Source: Flavobacteriaceae bacterium | Lineage (GTDB): Bacteria; Bacteroidota; Bacteroidia; Flavobacteriales; Flavobacteriaceae | DNA length: 64,000 nt | Assembly (NCBI GenBank): GCA_020435965.1 | Contig: JAGQYS010000017.1 | Span: 1-64,000, forward strand | Direction: 5' to 3' | Shown here: one piece after another, positions 8,893 to 16,012 of the stretch | Position numbering within the stretch: position 1 is the first letter of the stretch | Layout: every line of letters starts with the position of its first letter | The notes under the pieces: model-generated | The model's input: only the letters and a program-made list of their open reading frames with translations | Database searches by the model: none | Told to the model about the DNA's origin: nothing | Position numbers and translations under genes: made by a program

Positions 8893-8927
8893 AAGTGCAT
8901 TTCATCTAATATTTATGCGCTTTTTTT
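8893..8927 (+). terminator. intrinsic terminator of purF
   Basis: AAGTGCAT (8893-8900) pairs with ATGCGCTT (8915-8922) with one wobble pair, followed by a T-run to 8927. It lies about 55 bp after the purF stop. Confidence 0.75.
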
Positions 8928-8938
8928 AAAAATACATA

Positions 8939-8946
8939 TACTTTAG
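8939..8946 (+). promoter_or_regulatory. predicted -7 box of the first twin RNA
   Basis: TACTTTAG differs from TAnnTTTG at one position. It ends 4 nt before the first conserved base of RNA copy 1 (8951), exactly the spacing seen at the second copy. Confidence 0.55.
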
Positions 8947-8950
8947 TAAG

Positions 8951-9023
8951 ACCATAACATAAGTAGGTTAAGTTCATGGTAGATTTGGGGCAAAAAAAGG
9001 TGAACGCTTGTTCACCTTTTTTT
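8951..9023 (+). ncRNA. putative small RNA, copy 1 of a tandem pair
   Basis: About 73 nt. ACCATAAC (8951-8958) pairs with GTT-C-ATGGT (8972-8980) with one bulged base; three further pairs (TAA/TTA) close a GTAGG loop. A conserved unpaired linker AGATTTGGGGC (8981-8991) and an A-run follow. An intrinsic terminator GGTGAAC (8999-9005) / GTTCACC (9010-9016) with a 7-T tail ends the unit. The first 41 nt match copy 2, 250 bp downstream, at 40 of 41 positions, and the single change falls on the bulge. The terminator stems differ by a substitution that keeps pairing as G:U. I see no coding potential. The Rfam family is unknown to me; Flavo-1 and 6S-Flavo are the ones to test. Confidence 0.75.
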
Positions 9024-9095
9024 ATGCTTTTCATTTTGTGTTTCAGTTCATTAAATTTATTTCAAAGAACCTTAAATTCTTCTGTATTTCGCTAA

Positions 9096-9159
9096 TAGTC
9101 TAAACTTCTGGCAGTTCACTAAAATAACCCTTAGACTAATTTATGAGTATTTTGTCTAA
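9096..9159. repeat. three short repeats able to form alternative hairpins
   Basis: TAGTCTAA (9096-9103) is the inverse complement of TTAGACTA (9131-9138), whose first six bases can instead pair with GTCTAA (9154-9159). The two hairpins exclude each other. They lie in the spacer between the twin RNAs. Confidence 0.4.
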
Positions 9160-9188
9160 TAAATTTAATTATTAATGTTTTACACTAT

Positions 9189-9196
9189 TATATTTG
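9189..9196 (+). promoter_or_regulatory. predicted -7 box of the second twin RNA
   Basis: TATATTTG is an exact TAnnTTTG match and ends 4 nt before the first conserved base of RNA copy 2 (9201). Outside the box and spacing, the upstream sequence is unlike that of copy 1. Confidence 0.65.
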
Positions 9197-9200
9197 ACTC

Positions 9201-9271
9201 ACCATAACATAAGTAGGTTAAGTTTATGGTAGATTTGGGGCAAAAAAGGTGGACATCTGTTCACCTTTTTT
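9201..9271 (+). ncRNA. putative small RNA, copy 2 of a tandem pair
   Basis: About 71 nt with the same order of parts as copy 1. The 5' hairpin is ACCATAAC (9201-9208) with GTT-T-ATGGT (9222-9230), followed by the identical loop and linker AGATTTGGGGC (9231-9241). The terminator GGTGGAC (9248-9254) / GTTCACC (9259-9265) contains a G:U pair where copy 1 has A:U, and its loop sequence differs (ATCT against GCTT). Six Ts follow. Conservation of structure while loop and spacer sequence drift is what a functional RNA would show. It lies about 105 bp beyond the convergent sod gene end. Confidence 0.77.
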
Positions 9272-9325
9272 ATTTCTTATATTTTTAGCTTGAATCTTCC
9301 TATAAGTTAGGGTTTTACTATAAAT

Positions 9326-9351
9326 AAAAAAAGCAACCTGCGTCAGGTTGC
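9326..9351 (-). terminator. intrinsic terminator of sod
   Basis: GCAACCTG (9333-9340) pairs with CAGGTTGC (9344-9351) around a 3-nt loop. The flanking A-run (9326-9332) gives a T-run on the minus strand, 27 bp after the sod stop. It may also work weakly on the plus strand (CTTTT). Confidence 0.85.
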
Positions 9352-9377
9352 CTTTTAAATGCTTGTTATGCTAATAT

Positions 9378-9986
9378 TTATTTAGCTTCTGCATAACGTC
9401 TTTCAACCTCATTCCAGTTAATCACCTTAAAGAATGCCTCAATATAATCTGGTCGTCTATTTTGATAGTTTAAGTAATAAGCATGTTCCCAAACATCTAA
9501 TCCTAAAATTGGTGTTCCGCCACAAGCAACTCCAGGCATTAAAGGATTATCTTGATTTGGTGTAGAGCATACCTCAACCTTTCCGCCTTTATGTACACAT
9601 AGCCAAGCCCAACCAGATCCAAACTGTGTAGCTGCTACTTTGCTAAAAGCCGTTTTAAAATCATCTACAGAACCATAAGCAGACTCAATAGCATCTTTTA
9701 ATTCTCCTGACAAATAACCTTTACCTTCAGGATTCATTACTTCCCAAAACAAACTATGGTTATAAAATCCGCCACCATTGTTTCTCACCGCTGCATTGCT
9801 CATGTCCAAGTTTGAAAGGATATCTTCAATAGATTTACCTTCGTTAATGGTTCCTGATATAGCATTGTTTAAGTTGTTTGTGTAACCTTGATGATGTTTT
9901 GTGTGATGTATCTCCATTGTGCGTGCATCAATGTGAGGTTCTAAAGCATCATAAGCATATTTTAATTTCGGTAATTCGAAAGCCAT
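9378..9986 (-). CDS. sodA: superoxide dismutase (Mn/Fe family)
   Basis: Converts superoxide to hydrogen peroxide and oxygen. The 202 residues hold the N-terminal helical domain with metal-ligand histidines in [14 protein letters not shown] and NHSLFWE, and the C-terminal ligands in [21 protein letters not shown]. The stretch [13 protein letters not shown] is common in both Mn and cambialistic enzymes, so the metal cannot be fixed from sequence. No signal peptide, so it is cytosolic. It is a single gene with its own promoter and terminator, divergent from the AddA-like gene. Confidence 0.95.
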   Translation of the reverse strand: MAFELPKLKYAYDALEPHIDARTMEIHHTKHHQGYTNNLNNAISGTINEGKSIEDILSNLDMSNAAVRNNGGGFYNHSLFWEVMNPEGKGYLSGELKDAIESAYGSVDDFKTAFSKVAATQFGSGWAWLCVHKGGKVEVCSTPNQDNPLMPGVACGGTPILGLDVWEHAYYLNYQNRRPDYIEAFFKVINWNEVERRYAEAK

Positions 9987-10021
9987 AATATTAATGTTTT
10001 TATGTTAGTATTTATTTTACC

Positions 10022-10029
10022 CAAATTTA
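10022..10029 (-). promoter_or_regulatory. predicted -7 box of sod
   Basis: Minus-strand TAAATTTG, an exact TAnnTTTG match, about 36 bp upstream of the sod ATG. No clear -33 TTTG is visible. Confidence 0.5.
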
Positions 10030-10098
10030 CAATAAAGGATTATAAATAGTCTTAATAAGTTATTAAGATTACTTATTTTGGTATAAAATTTTTCTTTT

Positions 10099-13000
10099 TT
10101 GAATACATCATCGTTTTACATTTATAATGCATCAGCTGGCAGTGGAAAAACTTATTCACTAGTAAAAAACTATTTAAAAGTTTTACTTCAATCTGGAAAA
10201 CGTGAGCCTTTCAAAAACATTTTAGCTATAACCTTTACCAATAAGGCTGTTGCCGAAATGAAAGAACGTATTATTGGTGCTTTAAAAGACTTTTCCAGCC
10301 CAAAAATCACAGAAAATGAGAATGTTATGTTTATAGAACTCTGTAAAGAATTAAACATGCAACCTAAAGTGCTTCACCTAAAATCCAAAGAACTATTATA
10401 TAGCCTATTAAAAAACTATGCTGCTTTTGATGTATCGACCATTGATAAGTTTACCCAAAAGCTTATCAGAACATTTGCCTTTGACCTTAAGTTACCATTA
10501 AATTTTGAAGTTGAGTTAGATACAGATTTTATGCTCAATAAAGCGGTGGATAATTTAATTTCACGTGCTGGCTCAAATAAACAACTCACTAAACTATTGG
10601 TTGAGTTTGCCATTGAAAAGACCGACGATGATAAAAGTTGGGACCTAGCTTATGACTTTAATAAAATATCAAAACTGCTAGTCAATGAAAACGATATTCC
10701 ATATTTAGAAACTTTAAAAGACAAAACATTAGAAGATTTTGATGTTTTAAAAACACACTTGAGAAATGAGCTTAAAGCAACGGAATCCCAAATTGTTAAA
10801 GTAGCAAGTAATACACTTAATTTTATTTCTGAATGTGGTTTAGATCATTCTGATTTTTCAAGAAGCACTTTGCCTAACCATTTTATAAAAGCGTCTAATT
10901 TAGATTTGTATCGATTATATGACAATAAATTAGAAGAAAATCTTGCTGAAAGAAAAAGTATCTACAATAAAACATTGGATGGCACTTTAGCTCAAACTAT
11001 CGAAGCTATATTGCCAGAACTAGAGGTCAATTATCTAAATTTAAAACAGTTAGTATATCATCATAAATTTCTTTCTAATTTTTATAAAAACATTACACCA
11101 TTATCAGTCTTAAACCTTATCAATCAAGAACTTAATCTCATAAAAGAAGAACAAAACACCATATTGATTTCTGAATTCAATACCATTGTAAGTAATGAGG
11201 TGAAAAACCAACCTGCACCTTTTATTTATGAACGTATTGGCGAAAAGTTCAAACATTATTTTATTGATGAATTTCAGGACACCTCACAAATGCAGTGGTC
11301 AAATTTAATTCCGCTTATTGGGAACGCTTTATCAGGTGAAAATGCAAGCGCAATGCTGGTAGGTGATGCCAAACAAGCCATTTATAGATGGCGAGGCGGA
11401 AAAGCAGAACAGTTTATTGATCTTTTCAACCAAAATAAAAATCCATTTAACATAAATATTGAACTTAAAAGTTTAGACAACAACTACAGAAGCACTGAAG
11501 CTATAATAGATTTTAACAATTCGTTTTTTGAGCATCTTTCCAGCGTTGTTTTTAGTCAAAAAGAACATAAAGACCTTTACCTAAACAGTAAACAAAATGT
11601 CATTTCAAAGAATAAAGGCCTTGTAAATATATCCTTCTTGAACATTACAGATGATGAGGGTCGAGATAATATATATCCAGAACACGTACTCGCACAAATA
11701 AAGCAGTGTGTTAATCTTGGTTATAGTTATAGTGATATCTGTATTTTAGTACGAAAAACCAAAGAAGGCATTGCCATTGCCAACTACCTCAGCGATAACC
11801 ATATTGATATTGTATCATCAGAAACCTTAGCTATTGAACGATCTTCCGAGGTGAATTTTATAGTTGCTTTGCTTCATTACTTATTGAATCCAAGCAATCA
11901 GGAATTCAAGATTAAAGTTTTGAGCTTTTTGGCTGATAAACTGAACATTTCAAATAAGCATGAGTTTTATACAAAACACATTAATCTTGAAATTGATGCT
12001 TTTTATAAAAGTATTTACGATTATGGCATAAACTTCAATACAAACGAGGTGCTTCAGCTTCCTGTTTATGAGTTGGTTGAAACCATTATTTACAAATTTG
12101 ATCTAGTTGAAGGATCTAATGCCTATATACAGTTTTTTCTAGATTTTGTGTTCAATTTTTCTAATAAACATTCTTCAAGCATCTCAGATTTTTTAGCTCA
12201 TTACGAACAGAAAAAAGATAAGCTAAAAATTACATCCTCAGATGATAACCAAGCGGTTAAAATCATGACCATTCATAAATCCAAAGGGCTTGAGTTCCCC
12301 ATTGTTATTTTCCCGTATGCAGATCTTGATATCTATAGAGAAATTGAACCAAAAGTTTGGTTTTCTTTAGATGAAAAAGCATTCTGTGGTTTTTCAGAAG
12401 CACTTTTAAGCTATAATAAGGACATTGCTGAGTTTGGAAATCAAGGCCTTGGCATTTACAATGCGCATCAAGCAGAACTAGAACTTGATAATATGAATCT
12501 GCTTTATGTTGCGCTAACGCGAGCCGTAAATCAGTTATATATTATTAGTAGCGTGAACTTTGATCCTAAAGGTATCTTGAAGGTTAATGAAAAGCTATAT
12601 TCTGGTTTGTTCATAAACTATCTACAAAATATTAGCGAATGGGATAACCATAAATTGAGCTATTCTTTTGGTGAAATAGAAAAAGCAAACATAGAACTTG
12701 TTTCTAAAGAAGTTAATTCTGCACATAACCGTTTTATTTCAATTCCCAAAAAGGAACATAACATAAATATCTTAACAAAAGCAGGTTTACTTTGGGATAC
12801 TAGCCAAAAAGAAGCTTTAGAAAAAGGCAATTTAATACATGAGATCATGGCCCAAATTAAAACAAATAATGATATTGACATTGCGCTAACTTCTTTTTTA
12901 ATTTCTGGTGTTATAAATAATGAACAACATACCTATTTAAAAGAAATAGTGAACTCTATAGTGTTTCACCCAAAACTAGAATCTTATTTTTCCAAAGATT

Positions 13001-13239
13001 ATACCATTTACAATGAACGTGATATTATTACTGAAAATAGTATTATATTAAGACCTGACCGTTTATTAATTAATAACAAAGAGGAGGTCGTCATCTTAGA
13101 TTATAAAACTGGTAAGCCAGACAACAAACATAAACAGCAACTACAAATTTATCAAAATGCTTTGGAAGCAATGAATTTTTCAGTGATCAAAAAAATTCTT
13201 ATATATATTGATGAACAATTACTAATAAAAGAAGTTTAA
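10099..13239 (+). CDS. UvrD-like helicase with C-terminal nuclease (AddA/RecB-like)
   Basis: Large helicase-nuclease for double-strand break processing. The 1046 residues have Walker A ASAGSGKTYSL near residues 10-20, AITFTNKAVAEMKERI (motif Ia), the Walker B/DExx motif DEFQDTSQMQW near 390, GDAKQAIYRWRGG soon after, KIMTIHKSKGLEFPIVIF (motif V region), LLYVALTRAVNQLYI (motif VI) near 800 and a RecB-type PD-(D/E)XK nuclease motif with ILDYKTGKPD near 1000. The start is TTG; no ATG gives the Walker A region. It is the likely partner of the AddB-like gene at 16013, from which it is separated by kbl and the OmpA gene, an arrangement I believe recurs in flavobacteria. Only 18 bp separate it from kbl. 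Confidence 0.92.
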   Translation: MNTSSFYIYNASAGSGKTYSLVKNYLKVLLQSGKREPFKNILAITFTNKAVAEMKERIIGALKDFSSPKITENENVMFIELCKELNMQPKVLHLKSKELLYSLLKNYAAFDVSTIDKFTQKLIRTFAFDLKLPLNFEVELDTDFMLNKAVDNLISRAGSNKQLTKLLVEFAIEKTDDDKSWDLAYDFNKISKLLVNENDIPYLETLKDKTLEDFDVLKTHLRNELKATESQIVKVASNTLNFISECGLDHSDFSRSTLPNHFIKASNLDLYRLYDNKLEENLAERKSIYNKTLDGTLAQTIEAILPELEVNYLNLKQLVYHHKFLSNFYKNITPLSVLNLINQELNLIKEEQNTILISEFNTIVSNEVKNQPAPFIYERIGEKFKHYFIDEFQDTSQMQWSNLIPLIGNALSGENASAMLVGDAKQAIYRWRGGKAEQFIDLFNQNKNPFNINIELKSLDNNYRSTEAIIDFNNSFFEHLSSVVFSQKEHKDLYLNSKQNVISKNKGLVNISFLNITDDEGRDNIYPEHVLAQIKQCVNLGYSYSDICILVRKTKEGIAIANYLSDNHIDIVSSETLAIERSSEVNFIVALLHYLLNPSNQEFKIKVLSFLADKLNISNKHEFYTKHINLEIDAFYKSIYDYGINFNTNEVLQLPVYELVETIIYKFDLVEGSNAYIQFFLDFVFNFSNKHSSSISDFLAHYEQKKDKLKITSSDDNQAVKIMTIHKSKGLEFPIVIFPYADLDIYREIEPKVWFSLDEKAFCGFSEALLSYNKDIAEFGNQGLGIYNAHQAELELDNMNLLYVALTRAVNQLYIISSVNFDPKGILKVNEKLYSGLFINYLQNISEWDNHKLSYSFGEIEKANIELVSKEVNSAHNRFISIPKKEHNINILTKAGLLWDTSQKEALEKGNLIHEIMAQIKTNNDIDIALTSFLISGVINNEQHTYLKEIVNSIVFHPKLESYFSKDYTIYNERDIITENSIILRPDRLLINNKEEVVILDYKTGKPDNKHKQQLQIYQNALEAMNFSVIKKILIYIDEQLLIKEV

Positions 13240-13244
13240 ATTTG
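13237..13244 (+). promoter_or_regulatory. predicted -7 box of kbl
   Basis: TAAATTTG overlaps the stop codon of the helicase gene and lies 13 bp before the kbl ATG. It would allow kbl expression independent of the helicase gene, with a leader of about 9 nt. Confidence 0.45.
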
Positions 13245-13257
13245 CAAAAAAAATATC

Positions 13258-14451
13258 ATGTACGGAAACATAAAAGAACATTTACAAGCAGAATTAAAAG
13301 AAATAAAAAGGAACGGTCTATATAAGGAAGAGCGCATTATAACCTCAGCCCAAGGAGCAGAAATCACTTTAAACACTGGTGAAACTGTTTTAAATTTTTG
13401 TGCAAATAACTATTTAGGGTTATCTGCACATCCAGAAGTTATACAAGCTGCCAAAGACACGATGGATACTCATGGTTTTGGCATGTCTTCAGTAAGATTC
13501 ATTTGTGGTACTCAGGACATTCATAAAGAGCTGGAGCAAAAAATCGCCGATTTTTACCAAACAGAAGATACCATTTTATATGCAGCAGCTTTTGATGCCA
13601 ATGGTGGTGTTTTTGAGCCTTTATTAGGTGCCGAAGACGCAATTATTTCAGACTCTTTAAATCATGCTTCTATAATTGATGGTGTTCGCTTGTGTAAAGC
13701 AGCAAGATATCGTTATAATAATAATGATATGGCAGATCTTGAAAAACAGCTTCAAGATGCCAATGCCAATGGAGCACGCTTTAAAATAATAGTAACTGAT
13801 GGCGTTTTTTCTATGGATGGTATTGTAGCTTCTTTAGATAAAATATGTGACTTAGCAGATAAATACGATGCTTTGGTTATGATTGACGAATGTCATGCCG
13901 CTGGATTTATAGGAAAAACAGGCAGAGGAACATTAGAGGAAAAAAATGTCATGAATAGAATTGACATAATTACTGGTACTTTAGGCAAAGCCCTTGGAGG
14001 AGCAATGGGAGGCTATACAACAGGCAAAAAAGAAATTATAGATATGTTGCGCCAACGCTCCAGACCTTATTTATTTTCAAATTCTCTAGCTCCTGCGATA
14101 GTTGGTGCTTCAATTAAAGTTTTTGATTTGTTGAAAAACGACACATCTTTAAGAGATAAACTGGAATGGAATACAAACTATTTTAAAAAAGGCATGAAAA
14201 GTGCTGGTTTTGATATTGTTGATGGTGATTCGGCCATTGTTCCTGTTATGCTTTATGATGCTAAACTATCACAAACAATGGCAAATATGCTATTAGAAGA
14301 AGGTATTTACGTTATTGGGTTTTTCTTTCCTGTCGTTCCTAAAGAAAAAGCAAGAATACGTGTTCAGTTATCAGCAGCTCACGAAAAATCACATTTAGAC
14401 AAGGCTATAAATGCGTTTATTAATGTCGGGAAACGCTTGGAAATAATTTAA
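13258..14451 (+). CDS. kbl: glycine C-acetyltransferase
   Basis: PLP enzyme (2-amino-3-ketobutyrate CoA ligase) that cleaves 2-amino-3-ketobutyrate with CoA to glycine and acetyl-CoA in threonine breakdown. The 397 residues are full length for the alpha-oxoamine synthase family. Key motifs are [16 protein letters not shown] near the start, the substrate-binding [25 protein letters not shown] (Asp and His of the PLP site) and the PLP lysine in [15 protein letters not shown] near residue 244. The [16 protein letters not shown] pattern favours Kbl over serine palmitoyltransferase or BioF. tdh is not in the window. Confidence 0.93.
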   Translation: MYGNIKEHLQAELKEIKRNGLYKEERIITSAQGAEITLNTGETVLNFCANNYLGLSAHPEVIQAAKDTMDTHGFGMSSVRFICGTQDIHKELEQKIADFYQTEDTILYAAAFDANGGVFEPLLGAEDAIISDSLNHASIIDGVRLCKAARYRYNNNDMADLEKQLQDANANGARFKIIVTDGVFSMDGIVASLDKICDLADKYDALVMIDECHAAGFIGKTGRGTLEEKNVMNRIDIITGTLGKALGGAMGGYTTGKKEIIDMLRQRSRPYLFSNSLAPAIVGASIKVFDLLKNDTSLRDKLEWNTNYFKKGMKSAGFDIVDGDSAIVPVMLYDAKLSQTMANMLLEEGIYVIGFFFPVVPKEKARIRVQLSAAHEKSHLDKAINAFINVGKRLEII

Positions 14452-14499
14452 AATCTATCTAAACAGCCCAATTTTCTTAGAAAAAAGGCAATATTTTTC

Positions 14500-14507
14500 T
14501 ATATTTG
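14500..14507 (+). promoter_or_regulatory. predicted promoter of the OmpA gene
   Basis: TATATTTG exactly matches the -7 consensus, with TTAG (14477-14480) at a 19-bp spacing as a weak -33 element. The predicted leader is about 64 nt, long for this window and fitting for an abundant outer-membrane protein. Confidence 0.6.
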
Positions 14508-14575
14508 TCTTTGTTAATAACATTTAACAACTTACTTTTGCTTACAATTAACACTTAAAAATTAAATTTTTGAAT

Positions 14576-15943
14576 ATGAGAAATCTTAGCAGATTAATGT
14601 TCGCTATGTTGCTGGTAGTTGGATTTAGCAACGCAAACGCACAAGACAATAACAATCCTTGGCAGTTCAGTTTTGGTGCCAATGCTGTTGATCTTTACCC
14701 TGTTGGAGAAGATGCGCCACTTGGTGATTACTTTGATGAATTCTTCAATGTAAACGATCACTACAATGTATTACCTTCTTTATCAACATTTACAATTTCC
14801 AAATACTTAGGAGAAAATTTCTCTTTTGGTGTTGGTGGATCTGTAAATAAAATTCGTAAAATCGGTGACGCTACAAGCGATCGTGATTTATCTTACTTTG
14901 CTGTAGATGGTACTGTAAAGTACAATTTAGGCCCAATATTAAACTGGAGTAAATTTCAACCACACTTAGGTGTTGGTGGTGGTTACACTTGGGTTAACAA
15001 AATTGGAGCCGGAACACTTAACGGTACATTTGGTTTAAGCTACTGGATTAATGAAAATTGGGGATTAGTTGCGCAATCAACTTACAAACACTCATTTGAA
15101 GATTATTTAGCCACACATTTTCAACACTCTGTAAGTGTTGCTTTTAACTTTGGTGGAAAAGACACTGATGGTGATGGTGTATACGATAAAGATGACGCTT
15201 GTCCGGAAGTTGCTGGTTTAGCAGCATTTAATGGTTGTCCAGACTCTGATGGTGATGGTATTGAAGATTCAAAAGATACTTGTCCTAATCAAGCTGGTTT
15301 AGCAGAATTTAATGGTTGTCCAGATTCTGATGGCGATGGTGTTTCAGATAACAATGACAACTGTCCTAATACACCTGGTTTAAAATCTTTAGCTGGTTGT
15401 CCAGATGCTGATGGCGATGGTATTGCTGATGGTAATGATAACTGTCCTAATGAAGCAGGTCCTGCTGCTAACAATGGTTGCCCTTGGCCAGATTCTGATG
15501 GCGATGGTGTTTTAGATAAAGACGATCAGTGTCCTAATGAAGCTGGAACTGTTGCAAACAACGGTTGTCCAGAAATCAATCCAACGGTTGAGGTTATGGA
15601 CGAGCTAAATGAGTATGCAAGAACTATCTTATTTGATACTGGAAAAGCAACTTTCAAAAAAGAAACTGATCCTGTATTAAAAGCTATGACTGCTATCTTT
15701 AAAGAATACCCAAGAGCTAGCTTTACAATTGAAGGACATACTGATAGTGTTGGTTCTGATAGAACTAACCAATTGTTGTCTGAAAGAAGAGCTAATGCAG
15801 TAAAAGACTACTTGGTTGCTAATGGTATTAGCGACGATCGTTTAAGTGCTGTTGGTTATGGTGAATCTAGACCAATTGACGATAATAAAACAAGATCTGG
15901 TAGAGCGAATAACAGACGTGTTGAGGTTAAACTTAACGACTAA
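14576..15943 (+). CDS. OmpA family protein with thrombospondin type 3 repeats
   Basis: Outer-membrane protein that ties the envelope to peptidoglycan. From ATG 14576 (455 residues; a TTG two codons upstream is rejected): signal peptide ending SNANAQ, an 8-stranded barrel-like domain to about residue 200, five calcium-binding TSP3 repeats of the DSDGDGxxDxxDxCP type to about 340, then an OmpA C-terminal domain. The last has TIEGHTDSVGSDRTNQLLSERRA and SGRANNRRVEV, carrying the Asp and Arg that bind diaminopimelate. Each repeat has a paired cysteine. It has its own promoter and a strong terminator. This layout is typical of abundant Bacteroidota OmpA/OprF proteins. Confidence 0.94.
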   Translation: MRNLSRLMFAMLLVVGFSNANAQDNNNPWQFSFGANAVDLYPVGEDAPLGDYFDEFFNVNDHYNVLPSLSTFTISKYLGENFSFGVGGSVNKIRKIGDATSDRDLSYFAVDGTVKYNLGPILNWSKFQPHLGVGGGYTWVNKIGAGTLNGTFGLSYWINENWGLVAQSTYKHSFEDYLATHFQHSVSVAFNFGGKDTDGDGVYDKDDACPEVAGLAAFNGCPDSDGDGIEDSKDTCPNQAGLAEFNGCPDSDGDGVSDNNDNCPNTPGLKSLAGCPDADGDGIADGNDNCPNEAGPAANNGCPWPDSDGDGVLDKDDQCPNEAGTVANNGCPEINPTVEVMDELNEYARTILFDTGKATFKKETDPVLKAMTAIFKEYPRASFTIEGHTDSVGSDRTNQLLSERRANAVKDYLVANGISDDRLSAVGYGESRPIDDNKTRSGRANNRRVEVKLND

Positions 15944-15970
15944 GTTATTGTTTTTAAAAAATAAGATAAA

Positions 15971-16001
15971 AAACGCTGAGATAATTTCTCAGCGTTTTTT
16001 T
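15971..16001 (+). terminator. intrinsic terminator of the OmpA gene
   Basis: AACGCTGAGA (15972-15981) pairs perfectly with TCTCAGCGTT (15987-15996) around a 5-nt loop, followed by a T-run. It ends about 12 bp before the AddB-like start, so that gene must have its own promoter or rely on read-through. Confidence 0.9.
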
Positions 16002-16012
16002 ATTTTTATCTA

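Larger units (their letters stand above)
8837..9377. other. 540-bp intergenic region with twin RNA genes
   Basis: The only gene-free stretch above 300 bases. It contains, in order, the purF terminator (8893-8927), a first small-RNA unit (promoter 8939, RNA 8951-9023), a spacer with three mutually pairing short repeats (9096-9159), a second small-RNA unit (promoter 9189, RNA 9201-9271) and the sod terminator (9326-9351). No open reading frame with credible coding features was found in it. Confidence 0.75.
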
